Source: DATFVA01 sp963771705
GTDB lineage: Bacteria > Bacteroidota > Ignavibacteria > Ignavibacteriales > Ignavibacteriaceae
Direction: 5' to 3'
Length of the DNA: 64,000 bases
NCBI GenBank assembly: GCA_963771705.1
Contig: CAVYUP010000003.1
Coordinates: 234,944 to 298,943, forward strand
Position numbers and translations under genes: made by a program. The notes under the pieces were generated by a model. The model was not told where the DNA came from. It did no database searches and worked only from the letters and a program-made list of their open reading frames with translations. Shown here piece after piece: positions 47,741 to 56,190 of this stretch (position 1 is its first letter; each line of letters begins with the position of its first letter).

Positions 47741-48748
47741 ATGTACGTAGTAAAAAGGAACAAGATATATCATTTGTTCTATAAGGATGAATCGGGTAAG
47801 CTGCATAGCGTTTCAACAAAATGTTCCATAAAGAAGGATGCGAATAAATTTTCTATTAAGTATCTTAAAGACCTAAGGGATGAAAAACAAAAAAAATCAA
47901 TTCTCACTTATTCAGAATTCCAGGAATATTATAAGAAATATGCCGCGTCAAGATTCACAAAATCTTATCAGGAGTTTATCGGGTATGCATTTCAGCAGTT
48001 TGAAAGGATAACCGGTAAAGGAACTTTAATCAAAGATCTGACAGAACTACATATAGAGGAGTTCATACAGCTTAAACTGAGCGAAGCAGGACCCAGGATT
48101 GTAAATGGCTACTTGAGGACCCTCCAGGCAGCTTTTCAAAGAGCTGTTGAACTAGGATTCCTGCATAAGAATATATTTATTAAAGTTAAAAAGCTTAAGC
48201 CTGAACAGAATCCGCCAGTATTTTTATCAAAGACTGAGTTTGAAAAGATAATTGAAGCCGAGAAAATCCCTGAACTGAAATTTCTATACAGATTTGCCGT
48301 GCTGACAGGGATGAGAATGAGCGAGATAATATACTTAAGATGGGATGCAGTGGATCTAAATAAAAAGATTATCCAGATCCGTAACCACAATGAATTTACT
48401 ACCAAAAGTAAAAAGACCCGTACAATACCTATACACCGGGATTTATTATCTGAGTTACAGAATATGCACAAGCAAAAAAATGAGAAGTATATCTTTCAGG
48501 TTGATGGAGTACTGTATGATCGAAGAAAACTATCAGCATACTTCAAACAGGCGGTTAAAAAAGCAAAGCTTTCTTCCGAATATCATTTTCACACTCTCAG
48601 GCACACATTCGCATCCTGGCTTGTGCAAAAGGGAGTTTCAATCTATGAGGTTAGCAAACTTCTTGGCCACGCTGATATTAAAACGACGCAGATCTACGCC
48701 CATTTAAGAGGGGATGACCTAAGAAATGCTGTGGAGAGGCTGGATTAG
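47741..48748 (+). CDS. Tyrosine recombinase / integrase of the element
   Basis: 335 residues from the ATG at 47741, which has AAAGGAG seven to eight bases upstream; an in-frame upstream ATG at 47714 is rejected. Order: N-terminal arm-binding region, SAM-like core-binding domain (about 60-155) and catalytic domain with the Arg in LTGMRMSEIIYLRW, the HxxR box in HTLRHTFASWL, and GHADIKTTQIYAH carrying the third conserved His and the nucleophilic Tyr. It inserts and excises the element at tRNA-Leu. Confidence 0.92.
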   Translation: MYVVKRNKIYHLFYKDESGKLHSVSTKCSIKKDANKFSIKYLKDLRDEKQKKSILTYSEFQEYYKKYAASRFTKSYQEFIGYAFQQFERITGKGTLIKDLTELHIEEFIQLKLSEAGPRIVNGYLRTLQAAFQRAVELGFLHKNIFIKVKKLKPEQNPPVFLSKTEFEKIIEAEKIPELKFLYRFAVLTGMRMSEIIYLRWDAVDLNKKIIQIRNHNEFTTKSKKTRTIPIHRDLLSELQNMHKQKNEKYIFQVDGVLYDRRKLSAYFKQAVKKAKLSSEYHFHTLRHTFASWLVQKGVSIYEVSKLLGHADIKTTQIYAHLRGDDLRNAVERLD

Positions 48749-48909
48749 TCTGGTCTCCCACAAATAAATATACGAGCGATGTTTAATACACCCATACTTG
48801 ATTAGTCTAAGATGCCCAAAACCCCCCTTGTAAAATAGCAGTTAAGATTTACTACAATATTTATTTTTAATTTATCTCTAAAATACTTGACCTGAATGGT
48901 GATAATATG

Positions 48910-48923
48910 CATACTTAAGTATG
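48910..48923. promoter_or_regulatory. 14-bp perfect palindrome upstream of the replication operon
   Basis: CATACTTAAGTATG, 35 bases before the start of the DUF5659-like gene. It contains TACTTAA and its complement overlapping. The same 7-mer forms a second palindrome at 56113-56127, suggesting a shared regulator. Confidence 0.5.
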
Positions 48924-48958
48924 GACAGACAAATACAAATAAACAATTGGAGGGGAAA

Positions 48959-49240
48959 ATGGATACATATACAAACCGTGATTTTTACTGTAGCAGCTAT
49001 CTTATAGCAGCTGGGATGCAGTTGAAATCATTCCACAGAACAAACGGCATAACAACTTTCGAATTCGACAACTCTGAAAAACTGCAAGACTTAGTTAAAG
49101 AATATTACAGTATGAATGCGTTCGTCAACGCTATGCTGTACGGTTCAGCCATAAAAAATCTTAAAAGTGTTTTACACTCAGATACAAATACAAAATCAAA
49201 TTACAATTATGAGAGACCAACATTATGCACAAGTAAATGA
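48959..49240 (+). CDS. DUF5659-like small protein
   Basis: 93 residues from the ATG with GGAGGGG four bases upstream. The pattern DFYCSSYLIAAGMQLKSFHR, TTFEFDNSEKLQDLVKEYYS and AFVNAMLYGSAIKNLKSVL resembles the DUF5659 family as I remember it, often encoded next to phage or plasmid replication genes. Function unknown. The next gene starts inside its 3' end. Confidence 0.55.
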   Translation: MDTYTNRDFYCSSYLIAAGMQLKSFHRTNGITTFEFDNSEKLQDLVKEYYSMNAFVNAMLYGSAIKNLKSVLHSDTNTKSNYNYERPTLCTSK

Positions 49241-51080
49241 ATTAGATAATATTACAGTATCATATTCAAACAAAGCAGACAATCCCGAACTTAGACAGAC
49301 TAGCCTTAAAAGTATTCTTACTCAAATTAAAAGTGATACAGAACTTGAGAGAATCGTTGATGCAATTAGATCTGAACCAGATAAAGACAAAAGAACAAAA
49401 TTAAAAGAAGAAAACCTACCTTACTTTGTTCTTGGAACATTCAAGAATAATTATCGTATTTCCAGCAACCTAATCAGTACACAGTTTATATCAATCGATT
49501 TTGATGATCTTAACGGTAATGCTGATGAACTAGATGAAAAACTTAGAGCTGATGATAATGTATTTACTTTTTTCAAATCACCAAGTGATAATAGAAAAGT
49601 AATCTACAAGCTTGATCGTGTGATAACTGATGGAACAGATTACAGGAATGCATATACCCAGCTATTACCAATGTTCACAGAGAGATACGGATTTGAGACA
49701 GATCCTAAAACTAAGGATGCTGCGAGAGAAATATTCTTAAGCTATGATCCAGATCTTTATGTTAATCCTGAACCAGAGCCGATAGATACTTCTTGGATAA
49801 CTCCTCCAGTTCAGAGGATGAATAAAATTAACTTAAACAAGATTGGATCTGAAGAATTAAAATTTGTTCCTTCTGCTATTGAATATCTTAAAGAAAAGTT
49901 AGAGGGATATGAAGACTGGATGAATTGCGGATTTGCTCTTGCAAGTCTGGGTGAAGCTGGAAGAGAATATTTTATTGAGCTGAGTGATAATCCTAACTAT
50001 AGTGATTCGCTTGAGGAAATTAACAGAAAGTTTGATAACCTTATTGAAACCAGGACAGGGAGCATCACACTTGCTACACTTTTCCAGATAGCTAAGAATT
50101 ATGGGTATGAATATCCAACGCTTTTGGAAACGAATGAGCCTGATGTAGCTCGTTTGGATTTCGCATCAGAGCTTAGAGAAAGATTTGAGATTGATGATAA
50201 TCGTGATCCTAATAAACCACTTGGATTTCCATTAACTAAATTCAAAGAGTTATCAGAACATACAGACGGTATTCAACCAGGGTTCTATCACTTGGCAGCT
50301 GAATCTAATATCGGTAAGACTGCAGTATTTACTAACCTTGCTCTTGATCTACTTGAAACAAATTCTGATTTGTCTGTTATGTACTTCTCACTTGATGATT
50401 CAAGAAGATATACTGCTTATAGATTTTTAAGCATTCTTTCACAGCTTCATATTAACAAGATTCAGAAACCAAAGATAGATCCTATTAACATTGATAAAAT
50501 TGTTAAGGCAAGAAAAACACTTCTTGATCTTATTGATACAGGAAGACTGATAGTTAAAGATCTGGGGGACATTACGCACATTGATCAGCTTCAATCAATT
50601 ATTACAAGCGTTAGTGATTTGAATAAGCTCGTTGTATTCGTTGATGGTTTGTATAACCTGGAAGTTACAGCAGATGGTAATCAGGGAATAAGAATTGAAA
50701 ACATTGAAAGAGCGCAGAAGGTTAAACAGATTGTTGATACCTATAAAATACCATTCTTATCTACAGGGGAACTAAGAAAGAAAATGAAGACCGAAGGCAA
50801 GAATACTAAACCAACACTTCACGATCTTATGGAAACAGGCAAGTACGCTTACAATGCAAATGTAGTTTGGTTATTATCGAGTCACAAAGTTGATCAGTTA
50901 ACTAACGTCGATACACTCTCACTTGAATTTGCAAAGAATAAACTATCTGATTTCAAAGGCGAGCAGTATCTGGTATTTGACAGACCAACAGGAACGATAC
51001 GGGAAAGCAATATTGTCTCTATGAGCGTTATGCTAAATGATTATGATGAAGACTTTGATCTTGGAGGCGAAATTGAATAA
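49209..51080 (+). CDS. Primase-helicase: VirE_N-like, PriCT and DnaB/RecA-like ATPase domains
   Basis: 623 residues from ATG 49209. A VirE_N/BT4734-like primase-polymerase domain comes first (about 40-190: FISIDFDDLNG, FFKSPSDNRKVIY, AAREIFLSYDPDLYVNP). A PriCT-like helical domain follows (about 215-305: SAIEYLKEKLEGYEDWMNCG). Then comes a RecA-fold helicase with a P-loop ending NIGKTAV (Lys about 370) and Walker B VVFVDGL. The P-loop reads AESNIGKT, so the usual first Gly of GxxxxGKT is Ala. It probably unwinds and primes the element's own replication. Its stop overlaps the Rep start (TAATG). Confidence 0.8.
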   Translation: MRDQHYAQVNELDNITVSYSNKADNPELRQTSLKSILTQIKSDTELERIVDAIRSEPDKDKRTKLKEENLPYFVLGTFKNNYRISSNLISTQFISIDFDDLNGNADELDEKLRADDNVFTFFKSPSDNRKVIYKLDRVITDGTDYRNAYTQLLPMFTERYGFETDPKTKDAAREIFLSYDPDLYVNPEPEPIDTSWITPPVQRMNKINLNKIGSEELKFVPSAIEYLKEKLEGYEDWMNCGFALASLGEAGREYFIELSDNPNYSDSLEEINRKFDNLIETRTGSITLATLFQIAKNYGYEYPTLLETNEPDVARLDFASELRERFEIDDNRDPNKPLGFPLTKFKELSEHTDGIQPGFYHLAAESNIGKTAVFTNLALDLLETNSDLSVMYFSLDDSRRYTAYRFLSILSQLHINKIQKPKIDPINIDKIVKARKTLLDLIDTGRLIVKDLGDITHIDQLQSIITSVSDLNKLVVFVDGLYNLEVTADGNQGIRIENIERAQKVKQIVDTYKIPFLSTGELRKKMKTEGKNTKPTLHDLMETGKYAYNANVVWLLSSHKVDQLTNVDTLSLEFAKNKLSDFKGEQYLVFDRPTGTIRESNIVSMSVMLNDYDEDFDLGGEIE

Positions 51081-52132
51081 TGAACTCAACATTCCAGGTT
51101 GTGAAAATTGATAGAACAACAATCACAGAATTATTACCAGTCTTTATTAACAAAGGAATATTTTCTAACTACGATGATCTGCCCGAAAGGGCGGATCTTC
51201 TTATTAAGCATAAAGAAGAGCTAGGTGTTCCAGTGCTTACGAAAGAACAGGAGAGAGAGTGCTTATCTGCACAACGTGAGTATAAAACCAACAAATATGT
51301 TGTTCGTGATTATGGTAATTACTTGATTGCATTTTCGCTTAATGCTTACAATGGAAATCTGAGCGATGATTTGCAAAGAGTAAGATTAAACAAACTCGGA
51401 CATAAGATTGCGGTGCTGATTCTTTCTGAAGTTTACAATCAAAGAAAATGGACAGATCTTGAAATACCAAAACAAAAAATAGTTGAGTACTTAGGCTATA
51501 CCTCTAATGATCGGCACATCTATAGAGATATATCAAATATTATGTTTTCATTACGATGGTTGGACTATCAGATCATAGAATACAAGAATAATGTAAAAGT
51601 GCAAAAGAAGAGCAGTACAACAGGTAATTTTATTTACAACTTGATGGAAGATTCTAAGTCATACACTTTATGCATAAATAAATTCTTTGTTGGTTCAGTT
51701 GCTTACGTGATAAATAATGACAGGAACAAGTTGCCTGATAATGCTTTTAGCAGGGGATACTTTGACTACCCTACCTACCTACTACCTTTGGCAAAAGATT
51801 ATTCACAGGGCGCGTATTTGCTTAGTACGTTTCTGATGGCAGAGAAGGGCAACAGTAAATTAAATACACCAGAACACAAAGTGGTTGCCTATCGAATTCC
51901 CAAGCTTATGGAAATTATGAAACTCAACTACAGCAGAGATGATAAAAACTATCAAGCTTTCTTAAGCGCTCTACAAGAGACCCAGATTATTGATCGGGTG
52001 AATCCTGACATTAGCACTTTGAAGAGGTTAAAGACTTCCAGAATCCAGGATCAGGTAGTTCATCTATATGTAAAGAAGGATATTGATCTTCTGGACTCAG
52101 AAATAAAAAGTATTCATTTGGTGACAAAATAG
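51080..52132 (+). CDS. Plasmid-type replication initiator (Rep-like, winged helix)
   Basis: 350 residues. No clear named-family match by eye, but the layout is Rep_3-like. One winged-helix-like part is near residues 100-165 (RLNKLGHKIAVLILSEVYNQ, IPKQKIVEYLGYTSN). A second helical/beta part covers about 220-330 (SQGAYLLSTFLMAEKGNSK, AYRIPKLMEIMKLNYSRDDK). The strongest support is position: downstream of a primase-helicase and overlapping three iterons at its 3' end. Expected to bind the iterons and open the adjacent AT-rich DNA. Confidence 0.65.
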   Translation: MNSTFQVVKIDRTTITELLPVFINKGIFSNYDDLPERADLLIKHKEELGVPVLTKEQERECLSAQREYKTNKYVVRDYGNYLIAFSLNAYNGNLSDDLQRVRLNKLGHKIAVLILSEVYNQRKWTDLEIPKQKIVEYLGYTSNDRHIYRDISNIMFSLRWLDYQIIEYKNNVKVQKKSSTTGNFIYNLMEDSKSYTLCINKFFVGSVAYVINNDRNKLPDNAFSRGYFDYPTYLLPLAKDYSQGAYLLSTFLMAEKGNSKLNTPEHKVVAYRIPKLMEIMKLNYSRDDKNYQAFLSALQETQIIDRVNPDISTLKRLKTSRIQDQVVHLYVKKDIDLLDSEIKSIHLVTK

Positions 52133-52181
52133 GCGAAAAAGTATTCATTGGGTGACAAAACGTATTCATTTGGTGACATTT
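52110..52181 (+). repeat. Three 20-bp iterons at the Rep gene end
   Basis: GTATTCATTTGGTGACAAAA at 52110-52129, one-mismatch copy at 52141-52160 (TTGGG for TTTGG), and a third at 52162-52181 matching over its first 17 bases. Start-to-start distances are 31 and 21 bases, about three and two helical turns, so all face the same side of the DNA. The first copy lies inside the Rep coding sequence. Confidence 0.9.
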
Positions 52182-52249
52182 TCTACCTGTAAGTCCTTTA
52201 AATACATGCACTTAATTTCACTTATATATCTTATATATACTTATATGTA
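52182..52249. other. AT-rich candidate unwinding region next to the iterons
   Basis: Nearly all A/T with three CTTATAT-type units, immediately following the iterons. This is the usual place for the DNA unwinding element of an iteron origin; a DnaA box was not found. Confidence 0.5.
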
Positions 52250-52278
52250 AATCCCACTCTGCTTCGCGGCGTGGGATT
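52250..52278. terminator. Stable hairpin after the origin region
   Basis: Outer stem AATCCCAC / GTGGGATT with an inner GC stem closing a CTTCG loop. Only ATTAC follows, so it is a poor rho-independent terminator; it may limit readthrough from Rep into the next genes or be part of the origin. Confidence 0.45.
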
Positions 52279-52309
52279 ACTAATCAACTTGAAATGAGGG
52301 ATAGTAAAA

Positions 52310-52495
52310 ATGAAAAAGAACAATATTGATCAATCAGTATTCAAGCCTATGGAACATAGACAAAAAGACAAAGCCAACACAGTATTCCTAAAACTTTATA
52401 GTAAGTTAAATAAACCAAAAAACCCTTTCGATGATGCAAGAAGTTACATTTCACCATCAATGAGAGAAAATAAACCTGGGCCAGATTATGCTTAG
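52310..52495 (+). CDS. Small protein of unknown function
   Basis: 61 residues, ATG with GAGGGA upstream. Basic and polar, no membrane segment or signal (IDQSVFKPMEHRQKDKANTV, then KNPFDDARSYISPSMRENKP). Not recognised. It overlaps the next gene by 8 bases, so the two are likely translated together, in the replication part of the element. Confidence 0.55.
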   Translation: MKKNNIDQSVFKPMEHRQKDKANTVFLKLYSKLNKPKNPFDDARSYISPSMRENKPGPDYA

Positions 52496-52916
52496 ATATT
52501 TATATACCCTGGTTACGCTGCTGGATTCAAAATCTAAGGTCAGAAAACATTACAGCCCAGACACTATAATTTCTGATTTGTTCGATGAGGATATAAATGA
52601 AATAGATTTTATAAACTCTCTGTCGGAGCTTGAGCTTATCTATGGAATTGAAATCCCAGAAGAGCTATACGACCGAACAGATTTAACATTTGAACAGTTT
52701 GCAGAAGAACTCTCTCAGCTTCCGTTGATCCCAGATGTTCTATACGAAGAATTCTTTGACATAAAATTCACTTCGATGAAGTTGACTAAAAGGTGGATTG
52801 AGTTAGAAAATAAAACTGATGATGATTCAGTTCGTGAAATGCAGTTGATAAACGATAAGTTCGATGAACTTACTGATCGCTTGAATGTTGTACTTGGAAA
52901 TATTTTAGTTAATTAA
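52488..52916 (+). CDS. Unknown acidic helical protein
   Basis: 142 residues, strongly acidic and helical. The stretch FINSLSELELIYGIEIPEEL followed by LTFEQFAEELSQL faintly resembles an acyl carrier protein helix II-III layout, but the phosphopantetheine Ser in a DSL motif is not there, so no carrier function is claimed. The start overlaps the upstream small gene. The downstream gene is convergent. Confidence 0.55.
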   Translation: MLRYLYTLVTLLDSKSKVRKHYSPDTIISDLFDEDINEIDFINSLSELELIYGIEIPEELYDRTDLTFEQFAEELSQLPLIPDVLYEEFFDIKFTSMKLTKRWIELENKTDDDSVREMQLINDKFDELTDRLNVVLGNILVN

Positions 52917-52939
52917 AAGGGGAGTTGCCTCCCCTGAAT

Positions 52940-54805
52940 TTATTTGAGCAGTATCATTTTTCTTGTCTGCACAAAATCACCCGCTTGCAACCTGTAGAAG
53001 TATACTCCGCTTGGCAGATTATCTGCATTCCAGTTTAACTCATAAGTTCCAACAGCTTTTTCTTCATTCACTAGAGTCTCAATTTCTTCACCAAGTGTAT
53101 TAAATATTTTTAATGACACCTGAGAAGATTTGGGAACTGAATATTTTATAATTGAAGTACTGTTAAAAGGATTAGGATAATTCTGCTCAAGCACAAACTC
53201 TGTTGGTATTTCATTAACCTCATCTTCAACGCCAACAACTCCGTCGAGTTCATCTGCGCCTATATCAGGAGTTAAAGTATTTCTTGTCTGTCCATCAAAG
53301 TCCATATATATTCCCGAGATTGAAATGCCTCGTGATTCAATATATGTAGCAATTGTATCATCAATATGTAAAAATGGTTCAATGAAATGCGGCATTTCAA
53401 TATAGCTTTGTAAATCGTTTGCAGTTGCCTGCCAATCTACTAATGTGTTGTATCTAGTGCTTCCAATTCTTACTAATGAATTATTCTGGTTTGGCGCGTA
53501 ATATAGAATGTTATTATCTGAAGTAAGGTTTGTAGCCGTGTGATCATAAATTGCTGACGCACAATAGGGAGAATCAACTCTTGTGTTTACTAAGATATTA
53601 TTCTTTAATGTTACGTTTGAACAGGAATGATGTATGTAAAATGCTGCGGAACCCTGATGATTGGCCCCAGTACCTGAAAGATAAACTGAGTTATAGAAAA
53701 TGTTCGGATTATTTTGCTGCCAGATTTGGATTCCGGCAACTCTACTGTCGGGCCAAGTCGATGTACTTTGAATATCGTATATCATATTATTATAAACCAT
53801 ATTACCACTCCCTGTCTTACCAACATCACCGGATAATTGAATCCCTGTTGAATGAATCCCACTAAGAGATTTAAAATTATGGACTGTATTGTTTCTAATT
53901 GTATCACCGGTACCCCAATATGAGTTTATTCCCTTATTAACACCATCCCATGTATTATTGTTATAAAGTTTGAGATTTTGAACGATATTATTTTCAGCAA
54001 CTGCATTTTGAGATTTTTCGATTTGTATTCCCCAGGCAATTAAGCTATCAGTCTCAGAACCAACTTTATTCCCTCTGATAACATTACCTGTATGTTTTGT
54101 ATTTGCATTTGCCCAAGAAGCTGTAACAACTATTGCTGCTCCTGCTTTTTTAATAAAATTGTTTTGAATGAGATTACTATCAGGTGCGAAAGGAGAATTA
54201 ACTGAGCACACCAAAAAGATTCCTATCCCTGTCCTGTATATATCCTCACAGATAACGATTACGTTTTGAATAATGTTATGATCCGCATCATTAGAAAATA
54301 CAATCCCATTGTTTTCAACATATTGTTGATTGAAAATAGAGTGGACAGTAAGCGTAGTTGTACCTTCATAGCTCACGCCATCCAATGTCAAATAGCTTAT
54401 ATCATTAAATGTCAATACAAAACTCCAATTACCTTCAATTGTGACATTTGTATTTGCCGCAGGTTTTATTATAACTCGGCTATTTGGCCCAGCCCCTGAT
54501 ATTGGTCCATTTAACAAAAATCCAAAAGTATCAGGAGGTGCTGTGTATAGATCATCTATTAATTCAAGTGTAACCTCCCCAGCAATACCGTCGATGCTAA
54601 GTTTGTTAAATGCAGAATCAATTGAGGGAAAATCACCTCCACTGCCGATAGAATATGTTCCACCAGGTAGAGGATCGAGAACAAGTTTGAGAATATTTTT
54701 AGGAGTCGTAATCTCATAACCTCCTTTGAACGAGCCAAGTACCTGCGTAAAACAAATTTGCGATATCAGCAAAAAGAAAAACAAAGTTTGAAGAAATGAT
54801 TTCAT
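52940..54805 (-). CDS. T9SS-secreted right-handed beta-helix protein
   Basis: 621 residues from the ATG at 54805, which has AGGAGG six bases upstream; an in-frame ATG 13 codons earlier is rejected. The signal peptide ends ICFTQ. The mature protein holds a GSGGDFPSIDSAFNKL entry motif and many NNxI/V-type rungs of a parallel beta-helix (about 115-440), then a T9SS type A sorting domain (NYPNPFNSTSIIKYSVPK, LGEEIETLVN, SGVYFYRLQAG). It is exported and anchored or released at the surface. The fold suggests carbohydrate or adhesin-type binding; no catalytic residues are assigned. Confidence 0.85.
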   Translation of the reverse strand: MKSFLQTLFFFLLISQICFTQVLGSFKGGYEITTPKNILKLVLDPLPGGTYSIGSGGDFPSIDSAFNKLSIDGIAGEVTLELIDDLYTAPPDTFGFLLNGPISGAGPNSRVIIKPAANTNVTIEGNWSFVLTFNDISYLTLDGVSYEGTTTLTVHSIFNQQYVENNGIVFSNDADHNIIQNVIVICEDIYRTGIGIFLVCSVNSPFAPDSNLIQNNFIKKAGAAIVVTASWANANTKHTGNVIRGNKVGSETDSLIAWGIQIEKSQNAVAENNIVQNLKLYNNNTWDGVNKGINSYWGTGDTIRNNTVHNFKSLSGIHSTGIQLSGDVGKTGSGNMVYNNMIYDIQSTSTWPDSRVAGIQIWQQNNPNIFYNSVYLSGTGANHQGSAAFYIHHSCSNVTLKNNILVNTRVDSPYCASAIYDHTATNLTSDNNILYYAPNQNNSLVRIGSTRYNTLVDWQATANDLQSYIEMPHFIEPFLHIDDTIATYIESRGISISGIYMDFDGQTRNTLTPDIGADELDGVVGVEDEVNEIPTEFVLEQNYPNPFNSTSIIKYSVPKSSQVSLKIFNTLGEEIETLVNEEKAVGTYELNWNADNLPSGVYFYRLQAGDFVQTRKMILLK

Positions 54806-55380
54806 AGCGATCCTCCTATTAGAAGTTGAAAAAGTTATTTCCAAAACTTCTGCTTCGGGAGAGTTTTCCGGATGTCATATCAGGACTGAACAATAAAATG
54901 CCTCTAAAGTATAGCCCTCTCCTCATAATATGAAAAAAAATTATCTATGTTGGAAGACAACAAGTTTCTGCACAGCATATACTATATCGCTGCGCCTTTA
55001 TGGGGAGGAATACCGCAACAACTTTTCCCAAAAGGTCCAGTGGTCAACAGTTGGAATATTTGTTTATTAATTTGCAAATTATACGAGGTAATGTCAAGAA
55101 AATAATATTACACGATTAGCAAGTATGGATAATTAACAAAGGACCCCAAATTAGGGAAACACAATCAAGTAAAAAAATAAGTTCAAAAAAATCTTAAGGG
55201 TTTTACGTACGGATCCGCACCCCCTCCTTCACATCAGGAAATCCAACTAATGTTTATATATCTGATTTTAAGAACCCTGGCTCCACGGTCTAAGTACCTA
55301 CTTTTCTATATAAATTCTGAATCCTAAAATTTTTTTACTATAAATATTTTCAAGCTAAAGGAGAATTTGATTCTCCTTTT
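54806..55380. other. Gene-free stretch upstream of the T9SS gene
   Basis: 575 bases, AT-rich. A 46-codon frame at about 54930-55070 lacks a ribosome-binding site and looks non-coding. An 8-bp palindrome CGGATCCG lies near 55210. The only strong signal is the hairpin at the right end (listed separately). The promoter of the T9SS gene should be at the left side. Confidence 0.5.
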
Positions 55381-55381
55381 T
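55357..55381. terminator. Bidirectional-looking hairpin terminator
   Basis: Stem AAAGGAGAA / TTCTCCTTT with a five-base loop and T-run on the plus strand. On the minus strand it directly follows the stop of a 19-codon frame and ends CTTTAG. Since no plus-strand gene ends here, either it serves the minus strand or an unseen plus-strand RNA ends at it. Confidence 0.7.
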
Positions 55382-55440
55382 CATTTCTTGCGTAGTATTT
55401 TACATACAAGCTGCAACACTTCAAGTAAAAACTGTTTCAT
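55381..55440 (-). CDS. Possible 19-residue peptide downstream of the sigma-like gene
   Basis: A minus-strand ATG with GGAG seven bases upstream opens a 19-codon frame, MKQFLLEVLQLVCKILRKK, stopping at TGA right before a strong hairpin. The peptide would be an amphipathic cationic helix. It lies 48 bases after the sigma-like gene on the same strand, so it may be co-transcribed. Very short frames occur by chance; the ribosome-binding site and terminator are what support it. Confidence 0.35.
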   Translation of the reverse strand: MKQFLLEVLQLVCKILRKK

Positions 55441-55488
55441 CGTATCACTCCAATTTTTTAATCTAAAAATCCTCAACCGCTAATGCGA

Positions 55489-56049
55489 TTAAGGATATGC
55501 GAATTCTTCCAGACGAAAATATTCCAGGAACATTTCTTTCAGGTGTTTAATGATTTGTCTTATGCTTTGATATGTGAGCTGGAGGATCTCAGCAATGTCT
55601 TTTGCTTTGTATCCTTGCAATAGATGTGAGAGAATTGTCTTCTCCTGTTTTGTGAGTGTTTGTTGCCAATCTTTGAAGTCTATTTGAAAAGAAATTTGTT
55701 CTTCAACTGCTTCTTTCTTCCAGGGTTTGTTTGTCATCCATTCATCAAACTCCACAATTTCTGTATCAACATCTGGTCTTCTTCTGTAGAATGATAGCAC
55801 ATCGATGGTAGAAGTACCACCATATCCATATTTACATATGGATCTTTTATCAACTTCTTTGGCCCGTTGAGTAATGAAGCATTTGTACTCCTGCTTCTTA
55901 ATTTCTTTATCTGCAGCAGTATCACGAATAAACTTTTCGTAGGACTGGCAAACTAGTTCCTGTACTTTGTCTTTCCGTCTGGGATCATATCGCATAACTG
56001 CCCAATAAGCCTGATCAGCTACTATTGGGTATAGCTCTTCCCAGGACAA
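55489..56049 (-). CDS. Sigma-70-like / LuxR-type helix-turn-helix regulator
   Basis: 186 residues. The N-terminal half is helical with sigma region 2-like spacing (VQELVCQSYEKFIRDTAADK, then CFITQRAKEVDKRSICKYG); the C-terminal part (about 125-180) is a sigma region 4 helix-turn-helix: LTKQEKTILSHLLQG, KAKDIAEILQLTYQSIRQII. It resembles sigma-like HTH proteins I recall from Planctomycetes and phages. No anti-sigma factor is adjacent. A 311-base divergent gap with palindromes separates it from the next gene. Confidence 0.65.
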   Translation of the reverse strand: MSWEELYPIVADQAYWAVMRYDPRRKDKVQELVCQSYEKFIRDTAADKEIKKQEYKCFITQRAKEVDKRSICKYGYGGTSTIDVLSFYRRRPDVDTEIVEFDEWMTNKPWKKEAVEEQISFQIDFKDWQQTLTKQEKTILSHLLQGYKAKDIAEILQLTYQSIRQIIKHLKEMFLEYFRLEEFAYP

Positions 56050-56112
56050 TAATTCCTCCTGTAATATTGATTACATAATTATCTTATACCGATAATTGAC
56101 GATAACCTGGTC

Positions 56113-56127
56113 TTAAGTAATACTTAA
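56113..56127. promoter_or_regulatory. 15-bp perfect palindrome, operator candidate
   Basis: TTAAGTA-A-TACTTAA, 64 bases upstream of the sigma-like gene start. It uses the same TACTTAA half-site as the palindrome at 48910-48923. Confidence 0.55.
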
Positions 56128-56164
56128 ATTGTGGTAACTGTCGGCCATATTGTCTTATGTCGCT

Positions 56165-56190
56165 GTTAACTTGTCGTTAACTTGTCGTTG
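56165..56190. repeat. Tandem GTTAACTTGTC repeat
   Basis: Two full 11-bp copies and a partial third; each holds the GTTAAC palindrome. It lies in the divergent control region. Confidence 0.6.

Noticed and set aside
52488..52916. Acyl carrier protein call for the acidic protein
   Set aside because: The phosphopantetheine Ser (DSL motif) is missing and the length is too large.
54850..54859. CTGCTTCGGG, matching 10 bases of the tRNA-Leu 3' end, as an attachment site
   Set aside because: Only 10 bases match, no flanking T-arm sequence follows, and it lies in a leader region. Likely chance.
54930..55070. 46-codon plus-strand frame upstream of the T9SS gene
   Set aside because: No ribosome-binding site and a composition unlike the surrounding genes.
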